Source: Chelativorans sp. YIM 93263 | GTDB taxonomy: Bacteria; Pseudomonadota; Alphaproteobacteria; Rhizobiales; Rhizobiaceae | Direction of reading: 5' to 3' | Length of the DNA: 64,000 nucleotides | Assembly: GCF_028767125.1 (NCBI RefSeq) | Contig: NZ_JAKCWP010000005.1 | Location: forward strand, 1 to 64,000 | Part shown: piece after piece, positions 8,787 through 17,616 of the stretch | How the letters are laid out: each line of letters starts with the position of its first letter | Numbering within the stretch: position 1 is the stretch's first letter | Translations under genes and position numbers: made by a program | The notes under the pieces: model-generated | Databases searched by the model: none | Told to the model about the DNA's origin: nothing | What the model saw: only the letters and a program-made list of their open reading frames with translations

Positions 8787-9523
8787 TTGGCAAATCAGCA
8801 CCTTTTGGAGCGCATTGAGGCCGTCCGGCAGCAACTCCTGTCCGGTTATGCTGCTGGTAGAACGATGTCCTCAGCATCGAAAGGCCGCGAGCGAGAAGCG
8901 TTCATAGACGATTTTCTGAAGAACGTCTTCCCGCCCATCTATCGCTTTGGAACCGGGGACGCGACAGATCGCTCAGGATTGCGGTCTGGCCAACTTGATG
9001 TAGTGATCGAATACCCCTTTGGTCCTTCATTGCCTGCGGCCGGCATAAGCGACGTGCGTCTTTATCTTGCAGAATCGGTAGCGGCGGTTGTGGAGGTCAA
9101 ATCTGACCTCCAGGCACAATGGAACGAAGTCATTTCGACTGCACGCCAGCTTCGCCCGATTAAACGGCATCTGGGAACTAGCATGATCGTGGGCGAACCT
9201 CCTCCAGCTTACATCCCGCTAATCGCAGTCGGCTTCCAGGGTTGGAAGAGGAGCGATACAGCGGTTCGGCACCTGGAGGAGCGCGCAGATGTCGCGGTAC
9301 TTGTGATCGAAGAGAACATCTTCGCGGTAGACGACAAAATGGCGAAATCGTCTCAGACTCGGAACATGCGCTCTGGAGCATGATCTCATATATTTATTGG
9401 ACGATCAGTAGCCTGCAGTCATCTGTCAGCGAGCCCATGGCGTACCTAGCCTCGCAACCCATCGATCTAAGTTCCTTTTCAACAAGTGCTACTCTGAAAT
9501 CAGAAGACGACACGAGCGAATAG
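8787..9523 (+). pseudogene. DUF6602-family protein, probable single-base frameshift near the 3' end
   Basis: A TTG start is supported by the strong GGGGGAA at 8774-8780. The protein reads KGREREAFIDDFLKNVFPP, GTGDATDRSGLRSGQLDVVI and AAVVEVKSDLQAQW. The D-x(n)-E-x-K arrangement (QLDVVI...VEVKSD) is that of a restriction-endonuclease-like fold and is typical of DUF6602. The main frame stops at 9383, but the adjacent frame continues naturally as GEIVSDSEHALWSMISYIYW to 9523. One base appears to be missing around 9340 (GG read as G). The role is unknown; a nucleic-acid-cleaving or defence function is inference. Confidence 0.6.
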
Positions 9524-9625
9524 GCCGAGACCGAAAACGCGCGGACAACTCCACTTTTTATCGCGTGGCTTCGAGCCTGCTCGCCTTAACTGTCTTTTAA
9601 CGCCGGAGGTGGGGAAACTCCGACC

Positions 9626-9790
9626 ATGCGGGATAACATCTATCGGTTCCGGCGCATCAAATGGGGTGAGCCAAAGAGACTTAAGGTGCTAGCAGAGGAC
9701 CTTGCGCCAAGAAAGCGCCCTTACGCCTTTGCTGGGGTGGTCTGCGCAGTTTTCATCGCCACCTTTGGCGCGGTCTACCTTATCGCCTAA
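9626..9790 (+). CDS. small membrane protein, 54 aa
   Basis: The ATG at 9626 starts MRDNIYRFRRIKWGEPKRLK, a strongly basic cytoplasmic head. It is followed by APRKRPYAF and one membrane helix (AGVVCAVFIATFGAVYLIA) that reaches the stop. GGAGG lies at 9605-9609. Small single-helix proteins of this shape are frequent in Rhizobiales, and none has an assigned role that I know. Confidence 0.55.
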   Translation: MRDNIYRFRRIKWGEPKRLKVLAEDLAPRKRPYAFAGVVCAVFIATFGAVYLIA

Positions 9791-9828
9791 GGCACTTCTG
9801 TCTCGCTTCGAGCCTGCCAGGAAAGTTC

Positions 9829-10065
9829 CTACACGTTGCAGTCGTCCGCCGCCCGCAAGGTCCTGCAGAACTGTTCTATCTCGGTTTCGCTTAACGTGAT
9901 GGAATACCGCTGAGTGGATTTCGGCGTGTAGATGTCGTTCGCGAGGAACGAAATAACGACCTGCCTATCCGATTTCACGCTGATATCTGATGCATCCAGG
10001 CTACCGCTGAAGAGTGTCTTAGCGATGCCCGCCCGCTTGCCTGGTTGGACTTGAAGCTTCATCAC
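9829..10065 (-). CDS. hypothetical protein, 78 aa
   Basis: The frame opens GTG-ATG-AAG after GAGG; either the GTG or the ATG three bases on could start translation. Residues: MKLQVQPGKRAGIAKTLFSG, VVISFLANDIYTPKSTQRYS, then an acidic TLSETEIEQFCRTLRAADD. The pattern of beta strands with a C-terminal helix suggests a small soluble domain. I do not recognise it, and nothing beside it is informative. Confidence 0.5.
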   Translation of the reverse strand: MMKLQVQPGKRAGIAKTLFSGSLDASDISVKSDRQVVISFLANDIYTPKSTQRYSITLSETEIEQFCRTLRAADDCNV

Positions 10066-10299
10066 CTACCTCGTTTTGGTGTAGCGTTCATCCACCAAAA
10101 GACTGAAGCAAGTTACATGCCACAGCTAGCAGGTCCAATTCTGTTTCAGAATGGGAAACTCCGCATCGCAAGCGCCGTAATGAGACAGCTACGCGACCTG
10201 CTGCTTGCGCTTCTTCGCCTCCCGCTGCGTCGGCGCTGTTTGTCAGTGAGCGCCATTGATTAATCTCGCTTCCTGCCGAGTTTTCGTGTACAAAAACCT

Positions 10300-10490
10300 A
10301 TGTCCATTGCACGCCAGATCAGACGGGTCGAGCCCGAGCCGAAGAATCCTGTGAAGGCATTACGCAAAGGCGTTGGCGGCCGCCCGAAAAACGGATGATC
10401 CCAAGGTCGCCTTTACCCTCCGCATGGAGCGCAGCGAGCTTGAGCGATGGCAGACTGATCCTGTTGGCGCGCCCGGATGGTTGACGCGCT
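10300..10490 (+). pseudogene. remnant of a small plasmid/ICE-type regulatory or mobilisation protein
   Basis: The ATG at 10300 gives MSIARQIRRVEPEPKNPVKA and GVGGRPKNG then a stop. One frame over, the text continues DDPKVAFTLRMERSELERWQ. Joined, they resemble the GRP-rich, ribbon-helix-helix-like small proteins found on mobile elements (GRP..K.DDPK...FTLRM). The end is lost in the neighbouring debris. The family assignment is tentative. Confidence 0.35.
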
Positions 10491-10734
10491 GAGGGCGGCG
10501 AAGGTTTGAGGTCAGCCTGCGTCGGGTAAGATCAGAAAACTTCTCCCAGACGCCTTCCCTCTTGAAATCGTCGGCTTCGAAGTAGCCATCGCTCACGGGA
10601 TGGCACACATGCGGCCCGGTGCATGAGTTGTAGACGATGAGCCGGTGGTGGAAATCCCCCATCTCGACATCAGCATCGGTGATCTCGCTGATCGGCTTCC
10701 ATGCCGCGATGTCCTGCTTGTCAGTGAGCACCAT
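10360..10734 (-). CDS. hypothetical protein, possibly a chimeric fragment
   Basis: The N-terminal 70 residues look coding (KPISEITDADVEMGDFHHRL, SCTGPHVCHPVSDGYFEAD, EGVWEKFSDLT). The remaining part overlaps the small remnant on the other strand and has the low-complexity Arg/Ser look of shadow sequence. The true gene probably lost its 3' end near 10520. The Cys/His pairs might bind a metal, but there is no family match. Confidence 0.35.
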   Translation of the reverse strand: MVLTDKQDIAAWKPISEITDADVEMGDFHHRLIVYNSCTGPHVCHPVSDGYFEADDFKREGVWEKFSDLTRRRLTSNLRRPQRVNHPGAPTGSVCHRSSSLRSMRRVKATLGSSVFRAAANAFA

Positions 10735-10791
10735 GTCTGGTTACCTTTTGTTTTCACAGGGAGGTGGGCCAGACTACGCCAAGAATCAACA

Positions 10792-11247
10792 ATGCAGCTA
10801 ATTTCCATTCTATTGTTCATGGTCATTCTGCCAGTCATTTCGATCGTGCAGGATACAATCTTCGGCACTACCGATCTGATGGCTTCCATCGGGAAATGGT
10901 TTGTTTACTGGGGCGTTGGGTGGAGGCTGGCCACAGCCGGAGTTCATCAACTACTCAAGCCATCATTTACGGCGAAAGATATCTTCGAGATAGACGACCC
11001 AAATGCCGGCAAGCTCGTCCTAGAGATCGGGTTCGGAAACCTCGCCATCGGCATTGCGGCAATTGCGAGTTTATACATTCCTGAATGGATCGCCGGCTTG
11101 GCATTGGCCGGCGCAATCTTCTACGCCCTTGCAGGCATACAGCATGTGAGAAACGGGGCCTCAACCAGACCCGAAATCTTCGCGATGGTTTCTAACCTCG
11201 GAATTGCTGCGATCCTGATCGCCTATCTATTCTGGCTGGCTGTATGA
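10792..11247 (+). CDS. DUF6790-like integral membrane protein, 151 aa
   Basis: Four to five membrane helices are visible: ISILLFMVILPVISIV (3-19), a WFVYWGVGWRLATAGVHQ segment, IGFGNLAIGIAAIASLYI, GLALAGAIFYALAGIQHV and the C-terminal LGIAAILIAYLFWLAV. The ATG at 10792 begins MQLISILL; the nearest good Shine-Dalgarno (GGGAGG) is about 25 bases away, so the exact start is uncertain. The motif EIGFGNL and the overall size fit DUF6790. Function unknown. Confidence 0.65.
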   Translation: MQLISILLFMVILPVISIVQDTIFGTTDLMASIGKWFVYWGVGWRLATAGVHQLLKPSFTAKDIFEIDDPNAGKLVLEIGFGNLAIGIAAIASLYIPEWIAGLALAGAIFYALAGIQHVRNGASTRPEIFAMVSNLGIAAILIAYLFWLAV

Positions 11248-11361
11248 TCGGTCCCTCACCTAGGGGCAGCGAATTGCCGCCGCCCCGCAAGCTCTAAGCC
11301 GCCTCTCGCTTCCGCCTCCTCGCCTCCCGCTGGCGCCGGCGCTCATTACGCTTCTGAGCCC

Positions 11362-12180
11362 ATGAGAAACCAGCCTCGTCCACCTCGACGCACTCCCGGC
11401 ATCTACGCGGGTGATGCACCGGAAGCCGAACTGGAAGAGGTTCTGCGCCGCGCCTTTCTGCCAACTGACTTCATGACGCTGAACCTCAATACGCTACTTT
11501 TGGAGATCGATGGCCGCCGCGTTCTGCTGGAAGCGGGCGCTGGGACCACGATGGGACCAAACGGCCGCCTGTTCGACAATCTCAGGGCAACTGGAGTGTC
11601 TCCCGAGGATATCGACCTGGTTGTGATCTCGCATACCCATCCCGACCACGTCGGGAACTTGCGAAGCACCGATGGCGGCAGGGCCTTCCCGCGGGCAACC
11701 ACCATGGCACCGAGCGCGGACTGGGCGTTTTTCGTCGAAGGCGAGCCGGACCTCTCCTACATGCCGGTGCCCGAAGAGTTCCGGCGGCGTTTTGCTGCCA
11801 ACATCAAGCAAAGTGTCGAGCCTGTCGCTCAGGGCATCGAACTCTACGAGGCCGGCGCGGAGATCCTGCCTGGCCTGACGACGATCGCTGCGTCTGGCCA
11901 TACACCGGGAATGGCGACATTCCTCGTCCATTCCGGTGGAGATCAACTACTGCTGACAGCCGATCTCGCGTACCACCCATTGGTCAACATCGACCGGCTC
12001 TGGCGTCCCGGACCAGACCGCGATCAGGAGGCGGCCGCCACAACGCGCCAGCGAATCTTCGATCAGGCAGCAGCCGATCGGATGCTCGTCCTCGGCTTTC
12101 ACTATCCCTTCCCAGGCCTCGGACGGATCCTGCGCACCGATACCGGCTACTCGTGGGTCCCCGCCGGCTGGCAGTTCTGA
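11362..12180 (+). CDS. MBL-fold metallo-hydrolase, probably 5'-truncated
   Basis: A metallo-beta-lactamase-fold hydrolase. The metal ligands are HTHPDH (about residues 93-98), the His of ASGHTPGMA (about 179), the Asp of LLTADLAY (about 200) and the late His of LGFHYPFPG (about 248). Homologous sequence begins only at about GDAPEAELEEVLRRAFLPTD. The first 13 residues (MRNQPRPPRR...) are unlike the family, and the usual leader or first strands are absent. This suggests a rearrangement joint near 11395. The family includes lactonases and arylsulfatase-like enzymes; the substrate is unknown. Confidence 0.75.
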   Translation: MRNQPRPPRRTPGIYAGDAPEAELEEVLRRAFLPTDFMTLNLNTLLLEIDGRRVLLEAGAGTTMGPNGRLFDNLRATGVSPEDIDLVVISHTHPDHVGNLRSTDGGRAFPRATTMAPSADWAFFVEGEPDLSYMPVPEEFRRRFAANIKQSVEPVAQGIELYEAGAEILPGLTTIAASGHTPGMATFLVHSGGDQLLLTADLAYHPLVNIDRLWRPGPDRDQEAAATTRQRIFDQAAADRMLVLGFHYPFPGLGRILRTDTGYSWVPAGWQF

Positions 12181-12254
12181 CCGCGTGTCAGAAAAGTGAA
12201 CTCGATGCAAAATGATCCCACGAAGATCGCCGCAACTTTCTCGGCGCGGCGGGC

Positions 12255-12776
12255 ATGGCAGCCCTCGCCTTGTCGGTCACCGGCTATCTCATGCTGATGT
12301 GGCTCGGCAACGATGCGGCCGGTCTTGCCATGGTCGTCGCCGGCTTCTCTCTGGCCTATCTGGGTCTCGGCACGATCGCGGCACTCGGAACGGACCTCGT
12401 GGTCGGGTCTGCGCCGGCGGGAAAGGCAGGTTCGGCTTCGGCCATGTTCGAGACCGTGCAGGATCTGGGCGCCTCACTGGGCATCGCCTTACTTGGCAGC
12501 TTGGCAACCGCTGTCTATCGCCAGAAGATGCAAGACCGGAATACCGGTTGAACTATCGCCAGAGGCGCGGACGTCGGTCGGAAACAGCCTGTGGGCAGCA
12601 TCCGCGATCGCGCAAGAACTACCAGGAACCTGCCGGAGGAAGCACAGTCCGCATTCATTGCCGGCACAATGCCGCTGCCGCACTCAGCGCTGTCGTTGTT
12701 GCGGTTTTCGCTATGCTGGCGGCCGTGGCGCTGCGGGGAATCCCACCTCGTCATTCTCCAATCCCAGGGATCCTAA
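12255..12776 (+). pseudogene. MFS transporter (DHA2 type) C-terminal remnant
   Basis: The frame from 12255 reads the last helices of a DHA2 drug-efflux transporter (SVTGYLMLMWLGNDAAGLAM, GLGTIAALGTDLVVGSAP, AGSASAMFETVQDLGASLGI). After a shift near 12540 another frame gives VELSPEARTSVGNSLWAAS, and a third gives EEAQSAFIAGT and a last hydrophobic stretch. The N-terminal ten helices are absent. It is debris downstream of the MBL-fold gene. Confidence 0.65.
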
Positions 12777-13478
12777 CAGGCAGATCCGGGACCGGCCAGG
12801 ATTGAGTTGGTTTCCGGGGGCATTGTCCGAAGCCGCTGCAGCTCTCTGTGATGACCTCAATTTGGACCGCTATAGCCCTCTCGAAGTAGCCCCGAGTTTC
12901 GTTGAAGAGGAGTTGCGCATCCGGCATCTACGCTTCCGGCAAGAGGCGGAAAGCGACCATGATCTTGGAGCTTACCCGATCCATGGGTGCCTCGGCCAGC
13001 GGCAGCGTTCTAGGATTAGGAGATTTCCGTTTCGGGCGAGCGCCAGAAGCCCTAGAAGAATGTCTCCGATTGTTCTGCTGCCAGTCGCCGGTTCAGTACC
13101 GCGCGATCAAGATGAACAAGCGTCCCAGGCAACGCAGACGAAAAGCAAGCCTTGGGCGCATTGCCATGATGTGGCCGAGGTGATGTCCCACCGCTCCGGA
13201 GAAACGGAAGATTCACTCGTCGCGGACCTCGCCGCGCGGCTGGTTCACGCTTCGCGAAAATCGGATCGCTGTCCCGATCCGACCGACTTGTCAAAGTATA
13301 ACCGGCTGATGGAAATCGAGGCCGAACCTGGTTCGCGCGAAATAGGGAATAGGTTCATAACGTTTGAGGCAACAAATACGCACCGAACTCGCCTGTGTGC
13401 ACATGGGGCGGCGGTGAGAGTGGTGCATCGGTCAACAGGTGGCACACAGCGAGGCGGCCCGAACGCGAATGCCACGCG
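12777..13478. other. about 700 bases without recognised gene
   Basis: Both strands were read. Open stretches exist but are Arg/Pro/Ser-rich and match no family I know. It is probably decayed DNA between the MFS remnant and the HPP gene. Confidence 0.45.
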
Positions 13479-13966
13479 TCAACGTTTCTCGAGAGCTTTG
13501 ATAAGTGCGTTGAACGTCCCGCCAAGGGCAACAAGCGCTGACGCTCCCAAAAGTACAGGGGTCAACAAGAACATGAACCCCCCGGGTCGTCGGCGAAGAT
13601 CACAAGAGGGTTTGCCCCTGCCGGCGGGTGGGTCACACGCAACACAGACATCATACCAATGGAAATGCCGACGGCGAGTGCAACAGCCCACCACTCGTTG
13701 GGGAGTGCCATGCGCATCGCCAACCCTATGAAAGCTGCAACGATGTGGCCGCCAATGACATTGGCGGGCTGAGAAAACGGACTGGCGGGCGCACAAAACA
13801 GCAGTACGCAACTTGCTCCAAATGGCGCCATGATCAGTGGACTTTTGCTGAGATAGCTTAATGCCCCCACGAGCCCGATAGCCACCGCTCCACCGAGGCC
13901 TGCGGCAAGGGAAGTTGTGAAAGGTTGGCGCGGCAACTGGCGCTGAAGCAGCTTCACGAAAAACAT
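13479..13966 (-). pseudogene. HPP-family integral membrane protein, one-base frameshift
   Basis: The frame from 13966 reads a typical HPP protein: GLVGALSYLSKSPLIMAPFG, ASPFSQPANVIGGHIVAAF and the signature VTHPPAGANPLVIFADDPGG. It then runs into an early stop. One frame over it continues FMFLLTPVLLGASALVALGG to a natural end at 13479. The break falls in a run of six G (minus strand) at about 13580; seven G would restore the frame. HPP proteins have four membrane helices, and some are reported in nitrite transport. It lies 10 bases after the oxidoreductase gene. Confidence 0.75.
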
Positions 13967-13975
13967 GGAGCAAGC

Positions 13976-15550
13976 TCAATCTTGATGTGGAATGGAGATG
14001 GTCAACACGTGGCCCGCTGCGCGTGATATGCAGGGCGCAAATTGACGGTTTCGTTTTTCACGACCTAGAGAAAGTGACCATGAGTCCCGATGATCGACGT
14101 CTCCGGCGACGACTTGCGTCGTACACGTGCCGCAGTTCCCTGACCGGCAGTCTGACATCACCGCGAATCCAGCTTGCAATAAGGCATCAAGAGCAGTCTG
14201 TTCAGCAGCGACCTGGACTGTAGCGCCGATGTCAGCGATATGTATGGAAAAGGGGCGATCCCCGTCCGAAACCTGCTGCCCAAACCGCTCGCAATGGATG
14301 CGCGCGGGATCCAGACCCACAGCGGAAACTTGAGCGATGACATCCTTGATCAGCAGCTCCGGGCCACAGACATAGACACGCGTTTCAGTGGGACCCGTCT
14401 CCAGAATATTCTGGATGTTCATCCGGCGCACAGAGCTTTCATGCACTCTGAGGTTATCAGGAAAAGCGGCTTCCAGCTCATCAACATAGGCTGCATCCGA
14501 TCTGGAGCGAACGCTATAGTGCAATTGAAACGGTCGACCCGCCCGATACAGCTCCCACGCCATCGTCCTGATCGGGGTGATGCCTATGCCGCCGGCAATT
14601 AAGATCACGGGAGAAAGGTCGTCCCGGAGCGAGAAATCGTTCTGGGGCATGGAGCAATTGATCCGGGTTCCGATCTGGTAGATGTCATGGATGGCGCGAG
14701 AACCTTCGCCTTGGATAAGAACCGCAATTTCATATGAGCTGTGCCTGGGGCCTGTCCCGGCTATTGAGTATGACCGCCACACCGTCCCGCCTTCGACCGC
14801 GACGGGGACCTTTAGATGCGCGCCGGCCGTGACTTTTGGCAGCCTTTCGTTTTCTAGGGGGCCAAGCTCATATGCTCTGATACGTGGCGTAAGCTGCCGG
14901 ACACCAGTGATAATCAGCGGGAGCGGGCCATCACCAATAGTGGCTGGTGAAAGGGCCTGCCTTGTCACTTTCGCCTCGTTGAGATCTGCTTCCTGATCGC
15001 GGCGCGCGCGGATCTCCTCCTCTGTGAAGCGCGGCACGATGTGCTGTGGACAGTTCCAGTCGAAGGCTTCGATTTTTATCAGGAATCCCCGCTCGACCCG
15101 GGCGCCATAGTCATTGTCCTGCAGGCGGGCTAGAGCGTCCTGACCTTGATCAGGTTGAACAACACGGACGCGTCCGAGGATTTTGAGACGCCGCCGGGCG
15201 GGATAGTCCACAAAGATCAGGGAGACCCGGTCATCAGTCACGAAATTGCCGGTGCTGACATATTGGCGATTACCGCTGTAGTCGGCAAAACCCAGTGTCA
15301 TTGCGTCTAACACCTTTAGGAAGCCTTTTGGTCCTCCTCGATGCTGAACATAGGGCCAACCAGAACTGGAAACTGACGCCATATAGAAGCTGTCACGCTC
15401 TGAAAGAAATTCCTGCTCAATCGGCCCCAACCTGTCATTTGCAGGCGCATTCGGCTCCTCGAAAAGCTCATAGCTGCCGCGAGAGCCGTGGCGAACCTGT
15501 AGGGCCTGAACCTGGTCGGTGAACATCAGTTGTGAAAATCGATGTGCCAT
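13976..15550 (-). CDS. fusion: PNPOx-like flavin domain + ferredoxin-NADP reductase-like domain + 2Fe-2S ferredoxin domain
   Basis: A 524-residue fusion. Residues about 35-190 are a pyridoxamine-phosphate-oxidase-like split barrel (RDSFYMASVSSSGWPYVQHR, GFADYSGNRQYVSTGNF). About 210-430 form an FAD/NAD(P)H reductase (WRSYSIAG for flavin, ILIAGGIGITPIRTMAWEL for the nucleotide, YVCGPELLI). About 435-524 form a plant-type 2Fe-2S domain with CRSGNCGTC and a distal Cys (APCIS). The order is that of oxygenase reductases with a PNPOx domain in front. It is followed by HPP and preceded by a CMD-like gene, probably one operon. The electron acceptor and substrate are unknown. Confidence 0.88.
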   Translation of the reverse strand: MAHRFSQLMFTDQVQALQVRHGSRGSYELFEEPNAPANDRLGPIEQEFLSERDSFYMASVSSSGWPYVQHRGGPKGFLKVLDAMTLGFADYSGNRQYVSTGNFVTDDRVSLIFVDYPARRRLKILGRVRVVQPDQGQDALARLQDNDYGARVERGFLIKIEAFDWNCPQHIVPRFTEEEIRARRDQEADLNEAKVTRQALSPATIGDGPLPLIITGVRQLTPRIRAYELGPLENERLPKVTAGAHLKVPVAVEGGTVWRSYSIAGTGPRHSSYEIAVLIQGEGSRAIHDIYQIGTRINCSMPQNDFSLRDDLSPVILIAGGIGITPIRTMAWELYRAGRPFQLHYSVRSRSDAAYVDELEAAFPDNLRVHESSVRRMNIQNILETGPTETRVYVCGPELLIKDVIAQVSAVGLDPARIHCERFGQQVSDGDRPFSIHIADIGATVQVAAEQTALDALLQAGFAVMSDCRSGNCGTCTTQVVAGDVDHRDSWSLSLGREKRNRQFAPCISRAAGHVLTISIPHQD

Positions 15551-15607
15551 AGCAAAATCGTCCGAAGAAGGAGGAGCGCGGACGCACTCAATCGTCCGCG
15601 CTGTTCT

Positions 15608-16153
15608 TCAGGCTACCTTTGAAAGCAGGCTGACTTCAGGGAAATCGATCTCCACCCGGGTCGATTTCCCAAGCATGTTGGTAAAAAGGTTTAGCGCCAC
15701 ATGAGCCACAACCTCGAGGACTTCCTCTTCGGATAGCTCGGCGCGAGCTGCATCAAACTCGGCGGTTGAGACAGCGCCCATGCTCGCTACCAGAGCCTTT
15801 GCATAGGTCACGGCAGCAGCAGCCTTGCGCTCGCAGGACGCGCCACGACGGGCCGCATCGATTTCATCGTCGGTCAAGCCAACTGACCGGGCAATAGCAG
15901 TATGAGCGGAAACGCAATACTGACAGCTATTTTGCTCGGCAACTGCCAGAGCTATTCGCTCGCGTGTTTCAATATCGAGCGCCCCCCGTCCCGCAACTGT
16001 GTAAAGGCCGAGGAAACCTTCGAGCGCCACAGGTGCATTGGCGAGTACCTGAATGAAATTCGGGACGGAGCCTAGTTGCTGCTCGACAGCCTTGAGCAGT
16101 GGTTTCGCGGCATCCGGTGCAGCGTTGCGATCAAGGGGTGGTATACGGGACAT
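15608..16153 (-). CDS. carboxymuconolactone decarboxylase-like (AhpD/peroxidase-related) protein
   Basis: A 181-residue, mainly helical protein of the CMD/AhpD superfamily. The redox motif is complete: EQNSCQYCVSAHTAIA (about 82-97), with the CxxC and the following His used by AhpD-type alkylhydroperoxidases. RERIALAVA precedes it as usual. It lies 57 bases before the PNPOx-reductase fusion in the same direction, so the two probably act together in a redox or detoxification step. It is divergent from the LysR gene at 16258. Confidence 0.85.
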   Translation of the reverse strand: MSRIPPLDRNAAPDAAKPLLKAVEQQLGSVPNFIQVLANAPVALEGFLGLYTVAGRGALDIETRERIALAVAEQNSCQYCVSAHTAIARSVGLTDDEIDAARRGASCERKAAAAVTYAKALVASMGAVSTAEFDAARAELSEEEVLEVVAHVALNLFTNMLGKSTRVEIDFPEVSLLSKVA

Positions 16154-16236
16154 TGGTGCGCCTCATGGTGTGTTATCTACCCTCGCACCTTGCCCTAGGC
16201 TTCGTCGCGCGATAATCCAGATGCTAGGAAATTCAT

Positions 16237-16255
16237 TATTGCGAAAAGAGCAATA
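16237..16255. promoter_or_regulatory. candidate LysR operator
   Basis: TATTGC (16237-16242) and GCAATA (16250-16255) form a dyad around seven bases, with ATTGC-N7-GCAAT fitting the T-N11-A LysR consensus. It lies between the divergent CMD-like gene and the LysR gene, right before the probable LysR start at 16258. Confidence 0.5.
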
Positions 16256-16257
16256 AA

Positions 16258-17150
16258 TTGGATTGTCTTGAGGACTGCGGGCATTCGTCCTCATCAGCGA
16301 AACGGGAAGTTTCGCAGCATCGGCGCGTCGGCTGCACGTATCACCCACCGCGGTGACGCGAGCGATTTCGGGACTGGAAGCACGTTTACAGACTGCGCTT
16401 CTCCATCGAACAACACGCGCTGTTACCCTCACTGATGAGGGTGCGGTGTTTCTGCCACGCGCTCGACGCATTATTGAGGAGGTCACCCAGGCAGAAGCCG
16501 AGATTCTCGGTAAATCGGTGGAGCCCAGCGGCCTGTTGACGATCACCGCCCCGGTTCTTTACGGGCGCATGCACGTCATGCCAATCATCGCCTGCCTCTG
16601 CGCCCGTTACCCCAAGCTTCGCGTCCGCGCACTTCTCCTCGACCGGGTTGTCAACCTGGCCGAGGAAGGGATCGACATAGCCATTCGTATCGGAACACTT
16701 CCGGATTCAGCACTCGTATCTGTCACAATTGGACACGTTCGGCAGGTGCTAGCGGCGAGCCCCTCCTATCTCACTAGGCGGGGAAAACCTGAGAACGTTC
16801 AGGATCTAAAAGGGCATAATATCGTCGCTTTCAGCGGCCTCGGATCCCTCAACGAATGGCGGTTTGCCGATGGCTCCGTCAGTTCGCGTATCGACCCTGT
16901 TCTTGAGGTAAACACTGCCGATGCTGCAATCGAAGCGGTTCGGGCGGGGATGGGGATTGGTCGCTTTTTGTCTTATCAGGTTCATGACGACGTCGAGGCG
17001 GGGAGGCTCATTGTCGTCCTTCCTGATTATGATCCAGTCCCGGTCCCTGTAAGTTTAGTTTTTCCCTCCAGCAGACGGAATTCCAGTGCCGTGCGCGCTT
17101 TCATTGAAGCAGCGAAATCAGCTACTGCGCCAGAAACACGGCGCATGTAA
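16258..17150 (+). pseudogene. LysR-family regulator, frameshift at codon 6
   Basis: TTG at 16258 reads LDCLED, and one frame over the text goes on as RAFVLISETGSFAASARRLH, VSPTAVTRAISGLEARLQTA, the standard LysR winged-helix start. A missing A (GAGGAC-TGCGG for GAGGACATGCGG) at about 16276 explains both. The effector domain (about residues 85-290: ITAPVLYGRMHVMPII, VNTADAAIEAVRAGMGIGR) is intact. If the base is truly missing, translation could restart only at the GTG at 16353, losing the DNA-binding helix start. It probably controls the divergent CMD/oxidoreductase/HPP genes. Confidence 0.75.
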
Positions 17151-17199
17151 GCTTCTTACCTCAGAAAGAAAGCTTATGGCGACTAGGGGCCGGCCCCGC

Positions 17200-17459
17200 A
17201 AACGACCGAAGAAGTCACGTCTCTTTTCTTCTCCGCATTCGAAAAGGCGTTCGCTGATCAGGCGCAGGAAGAATAAAACAAACTGGGGATTTTGGAAGCG
17301 CCGGACGCGAAAGCCGATGCATACCACACAGGCATTGGTGATCGCGGCCACCGTGCCTGTGATGCGGATCTCGCCCACATCCTTCACGCCGAGGGGATCT
17401 CACCGGTGGTGACTGGCAATCGTTCAGAAGCTCTTGAAGAAATGTCCTCGCTGATGTAA
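17200..17459 (+). pseudogene. possible remnant of a hypothetical gene
   Basis: One frame carries EEVTSLFSSAFEKAFADQAQ, then after an in-frame stop NKLGILEAPDAKADAYHTGI and AEGISPVVTGNRSEALEEMS to a stop at 17459. The amino-acid content is that of real coding sequence, but a stop interrupts it and no family is recognised. Confidence 0.3.
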
Positions 17460-17616
17460 GTGCGTACACATCTTTGAACCGTGAGACAATCACGATTTCC
17501 CGTTCGAAGATCAATGGCTTAGCGGCCGCCGGAGGACATCGTCCCTCCTCCGCTACCAAAATACCCCAACCCGGAACTAACCTTCTTTGATGTCAGTCTG
17601 CTCTCACACCAGTCTG

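Noticed and set aside
12313-13731. 472-codon open frame on the + strand
   Set aside because: It overlaps the MFS remnant in another frame and HPP on the other strand; residues are low-complexity Arg/Pro/Ser and match no family.
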